Positions 13,035 through 24,989 of a DNA stretch of 64,000 nucleotides are shown in pieces. The DNA comes from Plantago major. Its lineage: Eukaryota; Streptophyta; Magnoliopsida; Lamiales; Plantaginaceae. The position numbers and the translations under genes are program-made. How positions within the stretch are numbered: the stretch's first letter is position 1; each line of letters opens with the position of its first letter. A model generated the notes under the pieces. That model made no database searches, was not told where the DNA came from, and worked only from the letters and a program-made list of their open reading frames with translations. The DNA is taken from the NCBI GenBank assembly GCA_026545765.1, contig CM048841.1, forward strand, positions 66,291,354-66,355,353, written 5' to 3'.

Positions 13035-13358
13035 TGAATAGTCTTTTCAAATTTTTGACAATAAAACAGTTTCTCAGATACTTGTGAAGGTATTTGATAC
13101 TTAGTCTCAGAGAGCGGAAGTCTTTTCAGATAAGTGCACATGTTCAGCAAGCTATAATGTGTGTAAGTACTCATCAAGTATAAAGTAATACAGAAAGTAA
13201 ATAACACAAAGCTTTTATAGTGGTATCTGAGGGTGGCGTAATCCCTCAACTAATCCACTCGCCCTTTCTCAGGACTTAAATCCTCTAAGATAAGATGATG
13301 AGTTCCCTTTACAAAATCCTATCTCTTGATCCCTTTTACACTACGTTCCCAACCAAGT

Positions 13359-14855
13359 TGATGAGTCGGTTTTACACCGTCTCATTTGGTCTTTTTTACC
13401 GTCTTATTGTCGTCCTTAAGTATAGTTTTTATTGGTTTTCATAGAGTATTTTTACTTGTTTTGTTATTGTGTGTTTTGTAGGTGTTTGGCTAAAACCGCG
13501 TTATTTGGAGGCAAAATGGTGTATTTTATATACATCTACATGATATGGAGTTCCAATGCCTTGAAGGATGCTAGAAGTGGAGCGGGAAGGCCAAAAATAC
13601 CAAATTCAGAGTCAAAAGGGCGAATCCAGCAATTCCAGGGCACCTGGCGACTCCAGGATCCTCCTGGAGTTCGCCAGGCTATTTCGCAAACCTGCTGGCG
13701 ACGCCAGTAATTTGTTTCTTCGCAAATCAGATCGCCGTTTTCTTTTCCAATTCGTTTAGAATTCGTTTTTTCCTCTTTTCTATTAGTTAGAACAAAACAC
13801 AATTCCTTTGATTATCATCTATTGTCAAGTTTTCATATTTTGCTCTCAACCTAGACCTATTTTCCAAGGCAATTACGTATCTAGGCAATTGAACCGATTT
13901 CTTCTTGTAATCCGACGATTGTTAATTGATTGGGAGCGTTATCTACATACTTTCCACCAATTCGATTCAGGTTCTTCAATTCTACCTAGGGTTTGTGACA
14001 CAAAGGGTAAAATTGTATCATCTTTCGAATCTTGGTTTTTGGTATTGGATTATGTTTATTGCTTGTTTAATTACGATATTGATTATGTCTTCGCATGTCA
14101 TGAGTAGCTAAACACCCTGATTATGGGGTGGTGACAGATTCAATGCATGCTAGTTAGGGTTCATGTGATTATATACATAAGATGCAATTTACTCTGTGCC
14201 GTGTTGATTAATTGCGTATGTAGTTATCTGTTTGATGTTCGTTATGTCAAAATCACCAATGGATTAAGCATATGATCACTTATAACAAAACGTCTTTGCT
14301 ATATCCATTGGTTCGCTGCAAATAGCAATAACTACATTAGCTTATTAATTGTAGCTTAGTGGAATTGACACCTTCACTAATGTTATCTGTTTTCTAGAAC
14401 AAATTGAGTTAGTTCATTGTCATAGTTGTCCGTACCTTACGTGACATAAGGTGTCTGCCTAGAAGAGTCTAGAGCAGTGTAATAATCGGTAGAGCATGTT
14501 CCAGAGATAACTAGAGTGAATCGACATGGTTATAGTTGCATGTTTCCTGCTAGCTAGCTTGTCTTCTGTCACCACACCATAATTCTCCTCATTCATATCA
14601 ATCTCGTTAAGTTTAAATCCATTTTCTAGTTAGTCTGCAAAGTAATTTACTTTCATGTAGTTAATCATTCTGCTGCCGAAGCAACCAAACAATTTACTGC
14701 TTTCCATACTGTTATTACTATTCGTAAACAAGACTCAGCTTAGTTAAGTCCTTCGAGACCGATCTCGGGGTTAACTTCACTACACTACTAGTTTTCGTAG
14801 TGTTGAGAATTAACTCTTGGCTTAAACAAATTTAGAACTTTGATTTGACACATCA
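13359..14855 (+). mobile_element. Solo LTR (family X) nested in family Y LTR
   Basis: 1,497 bp, TGATGAGTCGG to TTGACACATCA, with a perfect TSD CAAGT (13354-13358 and 14856-14860). Removing it restores collinearity of the host LTR with its other copy: CCCAACCAAG joins to TGTTCC as at 40986-41000. The left end (TGATGAGTCG, then T-rich sequence) matches the reverse complement of the LTR at 6908-8969. Confidence 0.85.
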
Positions 14856-17471
14856 CAAGTGTTCCCCCTGAGTTATTCCCTGGTTTTCTCAAGCAAGTAC
14901 TTCCTCTACTCAGTAACCTTTGAGCTATTCCTTAGTTTCACAAACTAAGTACTTCCTATGCTCAACGCATGTTGGTGTTTTGGTTATGGTAGTTTGTCAG
15001 GTGAGCAGGCTCTTAATAACTTCTACAATTATGTAGGAGTGCTCTGTAGAATCAAGATTACTTAATACACTTTTCAATGTATGGTAACTTGTTCTTTATA
15101 AGTGACCCAAGTCTTGATTAAGTTCAAGAGAATGAATCTCAGATATTAGTTGCAACTATATCTTCTGGATTCAACTCATTCACAATATGCAAGTCTTGTT
15201 AAGGATCATGACACTTAGAACTTTTGTGCTACTTAGAATTCAAGAGCTTTAGTCGCAACAGAAAGCTAGAGAGTAAGTAGGTAGAAGGCTTGTATGCTTG
15301 AGTGTATTGTATGAAGTTCTGTGTATTCAGTTTATCTTCAAGCATTCTAAGTGGTGATATTTATAGTTGAAAATCTGGCCGTTTGAATTAGTATCCGTTA
15401 GGTACAATGAAATTCAAACTAACGATATCTGAAGTTAGTACGACAATGAGCTTTGTCTCTTTTCAGAGATTTCCTCTTTTACTCCGACATCTCTGTCTGC
15501 GTAATTAATGCACTGTACCAACTTTTGTCCTGCAGTGTCAACGGAACAATGTAAGCTTTCTGAGGCTTTGCAAGTCCATTCTCAATGACCTTTAGTGCAT
15601 CAGAAACCTATTGAAACGTTTGTCTCTCAGACACTTAGTTTCTTCAAGGTATCTGAGTCAAGGTATCTGAGGACACAATTTTCCTTAGTCTTCAGCAATC
15701 TTGTGCAGTCTTCTGATCTTCAATAAAAGAGTTCTTCTGCTGGATGCTTCCTTCTTGGTCTTCTTTAAAGATATAAAAATTACATTCAGAGACCTAACAT
15801 CATGTACAAGATTTGCTAGACTAACATACTCAGTAAGTTTCATCTTTTACAATGTTTAAGTGAACTAAGAGTACTAGTTACCTTTCAGAGCTAAAATAAG
15901 TCATTATGGTTTACTGATCAAAATCTAAACAAATATTCCAAACAAACTAGTAAGTTTAAATCACAACTGGCATGGACTGTTGATCGTCTTAGTATGAAGG
16001 TACCTGATCCTACGACTTGTTTTTTCCCTGAGATAACTGGGGAACTGCAGTGGCATGCAGCTCGGGGTTCTGACGCTGTGGACATAGAAGGGGCAACATG
16101 AGGAAGGTTAAAATAAGCTGGTAGATTGTGCATTAACTAACATGTATGCTCATTGAAGATATCTTGAAGGTTATCTATTTCTCGATACAAATGTTTAGGT
16201 ACATGTATCAGTAGCCATTACCTGGCACTCTGAAGCCTCCTTCATGCCCGACGGTGGATTTACACTTGGCAGGTTCTGATAATCGTGCACTAATGCCATG
16301 TGTAATCTTCCTTTTGTGGTTCCTTGCAGCTGAAATCAATGACAAAGCTGACATGTTATAACAGGTATTCACATAGTAACTTTGAACAGGAGAAAATGTG
16401 TGGTGTTATCCAAACACCCACAATGGGACTTTGAGTCTTGTTCCGGCGTGGTGAATTCCTTACATTTCTTGCTATCAGCAGCCCATGTGTACAAAAAACC
16501 ATTTCATGCCGGATGTCAACCAAAAAACTATTGTAAGTGTGATTCCGTTTTCATCGGGTTATCGCGTGGAAAATACCTCTCTCGCATCGGGTTATCGTGT
16601 TGAAAATCGTGACCCGGAAGTGACCTTCCCTGTCGTAAGTGAACACAGCCGCGTCGATAATCTTGATCCCATGAAATTCCATGAATCCAGGCCATCCTTC
16701 GTCTAACAGCACGCCGCGAATTCCGATCGAGACCGACACCTTCCATGGGGAGCCTCCTGCAGTCACCAGAGTAACGTGCTCCGGCAGGGGATCCATATGT
16801 AGTGACATGAAAAAAGGCGGTACCAGCTGCACACTGGTGTTAAATAATAAAAAAGTAAGAGACAAGTACTTGTACTCAAGAAAACACTACTGCAAAAATG
16901 AGCTACAAATGGAGTGTTCTGTCATAGCTATATAGATTTGAATGTTAAGCAGCAAATTCTTTCAGAAGCTCAAATATGAACAGATCAACATGAATCGGAT
17001 TGGCAAATGTGCTTTAAGCAAAACTAATTATCACCGATTATGAAATGCAAGAGTCATCAGGGTTGTATCAGCTAAATTTCCTAGTTAAAACTACCAAATG
17101 AATGACAATAATTTCCCAAAAATCCGGTTAGATGGATTAAAACCAACAAAGGAACCACTATACCCTCAACCGCAAATATAATTCTGTATCAGCTATCTTT
17201 CAAAGATAAACAACTCATTAAACAAAACTGGGATTTAACCCTCATCCGACTCTTTCCACATCCGACAAACAGACCTTAGAACTCTCAAATTAAGACATAT
17301 ACTCATCATAATACACCGGGATTTACTTCCCAAGCCATATATCATAATACATAGGGATTTACTTCGAAATACAACGGGACACAAAATCAGACCATGAATG
17401 TAGTAGAATTACCAGAGTTAGGTACTCATTTTCGTTTATAATCACATGGAAGCTTGGATTCCGTGGACTCC

Positions 17472-18783
17472 TGATGTGTCAATGAAATGTGCGATATTGC
17501 ATGCTTTTAGACCCTTGTTTTTTGCCTTAGATTCAATATTTGTATCATATTATGGTCAATTACCAACTTCCTGTGTATTTTGTAGGTTATGATTGCGTTT
17601 TTGAGTAATTGCACGATTTCAAGCCCCAAAATAACATATTTGTGCGAAATCGAGAAAGTTAAGCAAATACACTGAATTGGCCGTTGCACGGAGTTCGAGG
17701 ATTCAAAACATGTCATGCGACCAACCAATGCGAAGATCATTAAAGATGCAACAACATTGTAGAAGACCACTTTTCGAGGAAATGAAGTTACGAAGCCCGA
17801 AATCGAAGAACAAAGAAGAACATAAAAAACCTACAAAAATCGAGCTTAGCGGCCGACTGTGGACCGCAGAAGCCTCTCTGCGGCCCACTGTCGACCGTAG
17901 TGGAGCTTCTGTTTGGTTCTGGGCCTTTTTCCTGGCCTGTCAGGCTAGAACCCACCTTTCTAAACCTTCCTTATTGAAGAATGGCGGCCAGAGCACGAAA
18001 TTTCAAGTATAAATAAGACTTCTGGGGTCTCATAATTCTACACCGCTCATAAAGACTCTCCGAGAGAACAGGTCCTGGGGAAGTGAAACCCAAACCGTGG
18101 CGTCAGCACCTGTATGAGGAAACCCTAGAAGCAGCACGAAGACATCAGAGACTAAGCTTCTTCTTCTTCTTTTCTTTCTTGCTTTCGATTTATGTTAAGT
18201 ATTACTATGAGTAGCTAACTTTCTCTTGTAAAGGTGAACCACCGTAACTCTGTTTTTGCTACTTCTTTATATACCGTGATATATTAATGGAATAGTTATT
18301 AGACGTAAATCGTGGTTATACACTCTATACATCCTTCGTGGTGTGATGTTCTGCTGAGTGACACAATAGTTTCATTGAACTGAGTCGGGGTACTCATGCC
18401 TCCTACGCCTCCTGCACCATAGTATTATGCCCTACTGTCGTTAGAGGTAATCGCGTAGGATTTTAGCTAAGAAGTTGGGAGTAGCATAGCAGAGGGAGGT
18501 CGGGGATCCTTTACACCTTCCCGCCATCGATTTCATCTCATTAATTAGGGTTTACTGTGATTCAATCAATCTGTCTGCAATTATTCCGTTTACTTTTCTG
18601 CATAAAATTTACATACGATATTTGCTTGTTCCTATGCTAAGTGTCCGTGGAGAACGACATCCCGAGTCAGCTTTCCGCTATAAACTGTGGATTTGAGGAC
18701 TTTCGACATATAAATTTAATTTTTGATTGTATTTAGAGATTATAGATTCTACAACAAAAATTAAAATATCTGAGTGCACATCA
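17472..18783 (+). mobile_element. Solo LTR (family Z, copy 1) inside B3 exon 1
   Basis: 1,312 bp, TGATGTGTCAATG to GAGTGCACATCA, with 7-bp inverted ends TGATGTG/CACATCA and TSD ACTCC (17467-17471 and 18784-18788). The TATA box TATAAATA at 18008 indicates plus orientation. It lies in coding exon 1 of the B3 gene. Deleting it together with one TSD copy gives an uninterrupted 34-codon exon. Full-length homologues lie at 21099-22492 and 61749-63148. Confidence 0.9.
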
Positions 18784-18831
18784 ACTCCCTAGTGTGAATC
18801 TGTCGACTGGGCTTCCCCACGATCGCCCCAT

Positions 18832-19857
18832 CGTCTTCTGTATGAATTTGAAAATGAGTTCTAAAAATGGTCGTCGAATTAGAGCTAATCTTTGTTGCTG
18901 CAGATTTGTGCAGCTTGCTCACTGGTTTGGGAGATTCAAACTGCACTTGATTGACAAGCACCTATGGGTGTGGCTCGAGATAATTAATTGGGTGTTGCAG
19001 GTAGTAGTACTTGTTCCTTAATTTTCTATTATTTAACACCAAGTCAAAATTATGAGTTCCCTCCAAAACTCCTAGTGGGCCGCGGTTGTTCTCGGAATTC
19101 ATCTGTTCGTTGATTCAGCCTATCTTTGCGCTAATACGGATGAATACACTTCTTGCGTGGCAATAATCGGATTATGTACTAAATTACGTGTGAGTGGGAG
19201 TATTCTTGTACTGTTATGGTCCTGGTCGGTTAAATTCGGATTGATACTTAGTACAAAGGTGGTATGACTTATGTTCAACATAAGTAAACAGAAGGCCGGA
19301 TCGATAAGGCCCGACCAGTACACAATACTTTGCAATAAGTAAAGTAGTAAATAATAAATACACTACTTGGGGTGCCATAAGTAAAGTAGTTGCTTCCGCC
19401 GGTCTCGTAATTGAATGTACTGACCGGGTATTGCGGCTGCCGAACCAGAGACCCGGGCAATCCGACGTAGATATGTAGCAAACAAGTAGTCAACTTACTA
19501 GTATAAGCCACAGCTGGACGAACTATTAATGAAGACAACTCAATCAAAAGTTGATATCCCTATTTTCCCCGTTATTCACCACACGACTCGCATTGCCGGG
19601 CAAGATGATATCGATGAAAAACAACTAACCTCTTGATACTATAAGTGAAGACAAAAAAAAAAAAAAAATGAAAACATGACACAACTAAACTAAATGAAGA
19701 CACAACAATGAAATACCGAGCCAGATACCTCAATGAAAGCAGTTGATACAAGCTTACGGTATAAGGCAAAAGCATTAGCAAATAAAAACATCAAAATGAC
19801 TACTTGTTGCAAATAACTTAGACTCAGTAACATGGCAGTCCCATGGCACTGCTAGGG
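18832..19857. other. Sequence upstream of the B3 gene, nothing clear
   Basis: This would hold the 5' leader and promoter of the B3 gene on the minus strand. A run of A at 19653-19668 and a few short frames occur, none with exon support. No terminal repeats were paired. Confidence 0.4.
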
Positions 19858-20625
19858 GTAATACGCGTAATCTTATCAGAGTACCACCTAAGATTGTGGA
19901 ACGAATCATTGTAGATGCCGAAAAGACTTGCCCTATCGTCCTTAGCCTCGGTCTCCCCTCCATAAGGCCGGTGTCATGGCACTGGCCAGTCCAGTGCCAG
20001 TGGCATAGCTAGTCAGGTGTCATAGCACTAGCCAGTCTAGTGCCATGACACTGTCCAGTCTTTAACCATGGCAGTGCCCATTATAGTGCAATGGCATTGC
20101 CAGTCCAGTGCCGGACATTCACCCAATAATATTGATCGATTAATTCGTCATAAATCTAATAATAATATTTCACCCTGAGATTCTATCCAGGCAGGCCAAA
20201 ATTAAACCTGGACACTCGTTCTCTCCAAAGATTGTGGAACGAATCATTGTAGATGCCAAAAAGACTTGCCCTATTGTGTTTAGCATCGATCTCCCTTCCA
20301 TCTTATATTGTATTTAACATCGAAACCCAAATCGTGCAGTATATTGAAGTACGTATCTATGGCAAAGAGGGTTGGTGTGACTTGAACAACCATGGCATAT
20401 TCAGGCCGGTGCCAGTTGCATAGCTAGTCAGGTGCCATGTCACTAGCCAGTCTAGTGCCATGGCACTGTCCAGTCTTTAACCATGGCATTGCCCATTATA
20501 GTGCCATGGCATTGCCCAGTCAAGTGCCGGACATATCACCCAATAATATTGATCGATCAACTCGGCATAAATCTAATAATAATATTTCGCCCTGAGATTG
20601 TATCTTGTCACAAAAATTAAACCCT
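19858..20625. repeat. Two-unit tandem array: MULE exon fragment plus TGGCACTG palindromes
   Basis: Each unit joins two parts. The first is a fragment (19858-19965 and about 20226-20400) similar to MULE transposase exon sequence at about 24155-24330 (shared AGATTGTGGAACGAATC-like and CTTGCCCT phrases). The second is a 200-bp segment (about 19966-20190 and 20405-20625) dense in GGCACTG/CAGTGCC inverted motifs, ending with a shared block starting CACCCAATAATATTGATCGAT. At 19977-19999 a 9-bp perfect inverted repeat (TGGCACTGG/CCAGTGCCA) surrounds a 5-bp spacer. Confidence 0.75.
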
Positions 20626-20929
20626 GACACTCATCTGTGATTGGCAAACAAAATCCTCTTACTCCTTCACCGGAATTGTTACGATGTTACTAAATCCCAT
20701 TTAATGCTACTTGATCATGTCAAATCTTATCAAGCCACTCTCTGCCACATGAGGTTCTTGGGTAAACAATAGAACAGATAGACAATTGAAATTGCTACTT
20801 GATTTAATGAGTCATTCTTAGTTAGGGAACAACAACGAAAACAACAGTGTATCATACTGAATAAGTTACAATAGGTGGGAAAGTATTTCCTGGTCAAAAC
20901 AGAGAACTACGAAACATCGCTTCCAGGAA

Positions 20930-23900
20930 CTATATGTCAACGTCTCGTGCTGTGTCATCTAGAGCATCCTTACATGTGGTCCAGTAGTGGCTCCCGTATT
21001 CACCACACGACTTGCATAGAAACTTCCGTTTGATGCTTTCACCCGCAGACATGATCCTGATCTTCTTCTTTGGCCTGCCTGGCACTTTCCTGTATGTGTG
21101 ATGTGACGATGAAATGTGCGATATAGCATACTTTTAGACCCTCATTTTTTGCCCCAGATGCAATATTTATGTTGTTTTATGGTCATTTACCAACTTTTCG
21201 TGTTTTATATAGGTCATGATCGCGATTTTGAGGATTTGCACGATTTTAGGCACCAAAACGACATAATTGTGCCAAATCGAGAGAATGATGCAAATACGCC
21301 GGATCAACTATTGCATGGAGTTCGAGGAGTCAAAACATGTCATGCGACCAACCGATGCGAAGATAATTGAAGGCGGAACAACTTTGTAGAAGACCACTTT
21401 TCAAGGAAATGGAGTTACGAAGCCCGAAATTGAAGAACGAAGATTTGCACATAGAAGCACAAAGCATCGCAGATGGCGCCCCAGAATCAAGAAGAGGCTG
21501 ATCATGCCTCAGCGGCCGATCATGCTATTTTCTTCCTGGGTTGTTCTGTTAGCCCGTCAGTCTGTGGCCCGCATTCCTAAATCTTCCTTATTGAAGAATG
21601 GCGGTTTGGAGGTAGAAATTTCACCTATAAATAAGACCTCAGGGGTATCAGATTTCACACAGCTCACAAGGCAACTCTCCTAGAGAGAGAAACAGTCAGG
21701 TCTCCTCGGGGAAGTGAAACCCCAACCCGCTGGCCGTCAGGCACCCAGAAGGAGGAAACACCAAGAGAGTAGCACGAAGACATCAAGATCATCAGAGACT
21801 AAGCTTCTTCTTCCTTTCTTCTTAGATTTCAATTACTGTTCTTCAATTACTATGAGTAGCTACATTCCTTTTGTAAAGGCGAACCGCCGTAACTCTGCTT
21901 TTGCTACTTCTTTATATATCATGATATATTAATGAATTAGTTTTAAAACGTAATTCGTGCTTGTTCTTTATTCGTCCGACTCTTTATGTGGGAAATCCTT
22001 ACTAACTACGACTTGGTAACGGATTATATATTGTCATGTGTGATTTGTCTGAAAACGTGGCGAGATATTGTGTTGAGTGACACAACACATTGTTGGTTTA
22101 GTAAGGTGTCTGGATTAACTACGACTTGACCTGGCATGTTTCTTTGCTACCTGTAGACGGCAAGTACATTGTTTGATTCTAAGTAGTTGGGAGTAGCATA
22201 GCAGAGGGAGGTTGGGGATCCTTTACGCTTGTATATTACTGATTTACAACAAAATAATTTAGGGTTTACTGCGAACTGATTATTCTGAGATTAAAACCGT
22301 TTACTTTTCTGCATTCAATTTCAATCGTTATTTGCTTGTTCTTATGCTAAGTGTCCGTGGAGAACGACATCCCGAGTCAACTTTCCGCTATAAACTGTGG
22401 ATTTGAGGACTTCCGACTTATAAATTTAATCTTGATTGTATTTGGAGATTACAGGTTCTACAACGAAAAACGAGATCTGTGAGTGCACATCAATGTGGGT
22501 GGGAGTATCTTGTCGGGCCCGTTGAGATCGATGAACTCGTGCTTTGCTGATGAAGGAATTGGACATATATCGTTGTTGTAAGCACTTCGGTAATCAGTCA
22601 CGAAAAACACGTGCTCGACCACATCCTTGATAGGCCATCTGGTGCGGGAAACGCAGGCCACGGCGTGCGCGCAGGGGAAGCCCCGAACTTGCCATTGGTA
22701 GCATGTGCATTTCTTCTGGTTGAGGTTAACCTATGAGACAGGAAAATGGTTACTTTGTCAGGCATAACCTGCTGGTTAGTATATAATAGAGAGTAGATAG
22801 TTCGTATGCTCACCACGACAGACTCCTTTGCTAGGACCTAGAATACGCCTTTCTGGTTACTCGGCACTATTGTCCAGTTTTCACCTTTTGTCAGTTAGGT
22901 ATTCCACTCGGCCTCCATGTTTGGTGTGAGTGCCCCAGTCCAGTCTGCAGAACTGGATCTCCGCTCGGTAAACCACTTCATAAGTTGTGTCCTGATGCAG
23001 TCCAGCATAAAGGTGATCGGGAGGCCTCGGGCTGGAAATATCTAGTTGTTAAATGATTCAGCCGCGTTACTGGTTAGCTCCCCGTCACGGTGCACGTCAG
23101 GTGCAAAAGCTACAGCCCACTTGTCCTTTGGGAGATCCTGCAGAAAGACCTGGGCCTTCTCACCTCCTTTTTTCAGGAATCTCTCTATAGCTATGTTGTA
23201 GTAATACTCGGTTGGCGCATACGCAGCATCTTTCAATAGCTTACACAAGTGGTTCTTCCATGTGTCAGACCATTTCTTGGCAGAATAAAGTGATTTCACG
23301 TTCTTCATGAGGTGGTAGAGGCAGTAAAAGTGCAGTGGCTTTTCATAAATATCGTTGAATGCATGTAATAGCCCTCCAGCTAGATCTGAAACGAACATTA
23401 TTTCCCTATCGTGGATTGCATGTGTTCGCAATTTGTCCAGAAACCATGTCCAGTTGTCCGAGTTCTCGCTTGCCACAATTGCGATTGCTACCGGGAATAA
23501 TCCTGGAAAATAAATCGAGTTACATGCCTTGCAGAATCCAACAACAGTTCTCTAGTTACATGCTCGAAGTAGTGAATGACTGTAAACGCGGTTAAATAGC
23601 AGAATTAAAGTAGGTGTTTAAACTGAATCAAGTTAGACTTAGTATATTAGAAGAACCAAGTATTCTGTTTACAGAAATGTGCAATTCCAGGTTTCTATCC
23701 TATACTTGTTTGAAACATATTCAACTTCAATTAAGCCAATCATTATCACAATCTTTGGGGGACAAAACAAACAAGTAGTCAGCATACAACTCAGACAAAC
23801 AACATCATATACTAGTAATGAAGCCTGCAGATTTAGCCTCACTAAATTCACACATATTGGTAAACCAAGGAAAACCAGTGAAAACAGGTAGTTTAATTCG

Positions 23901-24854
23901 AAGTATAGGCTGTAACTAGCAACCAGCTAATGGTGTAACAAAGCAAATCCAGTGAAGTTTACCATTGTTCCCGTCCTTTGAGGTGGCAGCAAGTAGAGTT
24001 CCTCTGTAGCGTGACTTCATGAACGTCCCATCGACAAATAGCATCGGGCAGTAGTTTCTGAAACCCTTGAGAGATGCACTGAAGGCTATGAAGATCCTCT
24101 TAAATCTGTTTTCGGCGGGTTCTGTCTCGAGGGAGACTATACTTCCAGGGTTAGTACGCATAATGCTATCAGAGTACCATCTAAGATTGTCGAACGAATC
24201 CATGTAGTTGCCGAAAATACTTGCCCTGGCAACCTCGACTCCCCTCCATATTTTCTCGTATTTAACATCGAAACCCCAATTGTTCAGTATATGGAACTTC
24301 ATATCTATTGCAGATAGTGTTGGTGTGACTTATATAGACTCCATTATAATTTCCCCAAGAATCTACTGGCCAAGACGCTTCGAGTCGCTGCTGTACATAG
24401 CCATCGCGCAGCCATGAGTGAGTTCTGCATCCCTTATGAAGAACGACTCCGTCACTGTCGAAACAATACCTCTAATAAACCACTTACACCCAATTGCATC
24501 CCTTTCATGGAACCTAAGAGTAACAGACCGCGAATTATTCTTGATGTGGTCAAATCTGAAACCAAGCTTCACGCAGTATTTGACAAGTTTGCTCCTAAAC
24601 TCCTGACTGACAGACTTTATGTATTCGACCCATTTGGCTGACCTTAAAACAGGGGTCTCAATTTCAGGATTGCAAAGATAGTTGGGGTTGGTTGTGGTAG
24701 CACCTGGGAAAAACTCCCCTCTAGCCTGTCTAGCAGCCCTATCTGCTCGTCGTTGTGCTGCACCTGACCTGCGTTTCTTGCCAGGTGGTGTGGGCTCGTG
24801 CAAGACCTCCTTTGTGTCTGGCTGGAATCCTGGTCCATCCGAATCTATATTCAT
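20930..24854 (-). pseudogene. MULE (MuDR-type) transposase pseudogene
   Basis: Exons are 24854-23963, 23502-22814 and 22730-20930, the last split by the solo LTR at 21099-22492. Domains in order: a basic N-terminus; a MuDR-type N-terminal domain (GCKWFIRG, HGCAMAMYSSDS); the MULE catalytic core (CPMLFVDGTFMKSRYRGTLL with the first Asp, SKDGNNG, FPVAIAIVASENSDNW, MFVSDLAGG with the second Asp, HFYCLYHLMKN, SNAAESFNN); a SWIM zinc finger (CTCYQWQVRGFPCAHAV); a basic linker; and a CCHC knuckle (CKSCGEYGSHYWTTC). The stop is at 20930-20932. In-frame stops at 24363-24365, 24330-24332 and 23042-23044, plus two more in exon 2, show it is dead. The enzyme would cut and paste a Mutator-like element in the nucleus. 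I did not find matching TIRs. Confidence 0.85.
21099..22492 (+). mobile_element. Solo LTR (family Z, copy 2) inside the MULE transposase
   Basis: 1,394 bp, TGATGTGACGATG to GAGTGCACATCA, TSD ATGTG (21094-21098 and 22493-22497), TATA box at 21626. On the minus strand, removing the LTR and one TSD joins the codons for KILPPT directly to YRKVPGRPKKK in one frame. The insertion therefore hit the coding sequence between the SWIM finger and the CCHC knuckle. Confidence 0.9.
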
Positions 24855-24989
24855 CGATGGTCACGATGAACTGCCACCCGATGCTGGCAGGGCGGTTGCT
24901 GAGGTGTATTTTTTGTTGCCCGCCAAAACTGCGTGAGCCTGGTCTGATCAACAACGGGTGTAGTTAACACCTCTTCCTAAGGTTAGAAT

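Larger units (their letters stand above)
12971..15944 (+). mobile_element. Solo LTR (family Y, copy 1) in a B3-gene intron, with nested LTR
   Basis: It begins TGTTGGTCCGGATAAC and ends ATTCCAAACA, with a perfect TSD AACTA (12966-12970 and 15945-15949). It is collinear with the solo LTR at 40634-42264 over its whole length, apart from the 1.5-kb insertion at 13359-14855; net length is about 1.47 kb. No PBS or internal region is present. It sits next to the duplicated B3 exons and should lie within an intron. The orientation is arbitrary because I found no decisive promoter. Confidence 0.85.
10896..18831 (-). pseudogene. Two-B3-domain (REM-like) gene broken by retrotransposons
   Basis: Exon 1 starts at ATG 18831. 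Once the solo LTR at 17472-18783 is removed, it runs to the donor after 17413 (34 codons, ending NENEYLTL). Exon 2 (16826-16577) completes a B3 domain: LVPPFFMSLHMDPLPEHVTL, SPWKVSV, DEGWPGFMEFHGI and YDREGHFRVTIFN. B3 domains bind DNA in plant transcription factors. Linker exons follow, including a tandemly duplicated block at 12030-12970 and an exon ending EEYDWSYIGDLLNSFDDDGG with a stop at 11641-11643. A second B3 domain is encoded by 11430-11242 and 11153-10896 (YASFVTIKKAHITRGYHL, LPPKFGVNN, ITKGWKQFVKG). Both B3 domains are split by a phase-0 intron at the same place. An in-frame TAG at 11311-11313 and the LTR in exon 1 argue for a pseudogene. It could be two adjacent genes, split at 11641. 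Confidence 0.6.
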
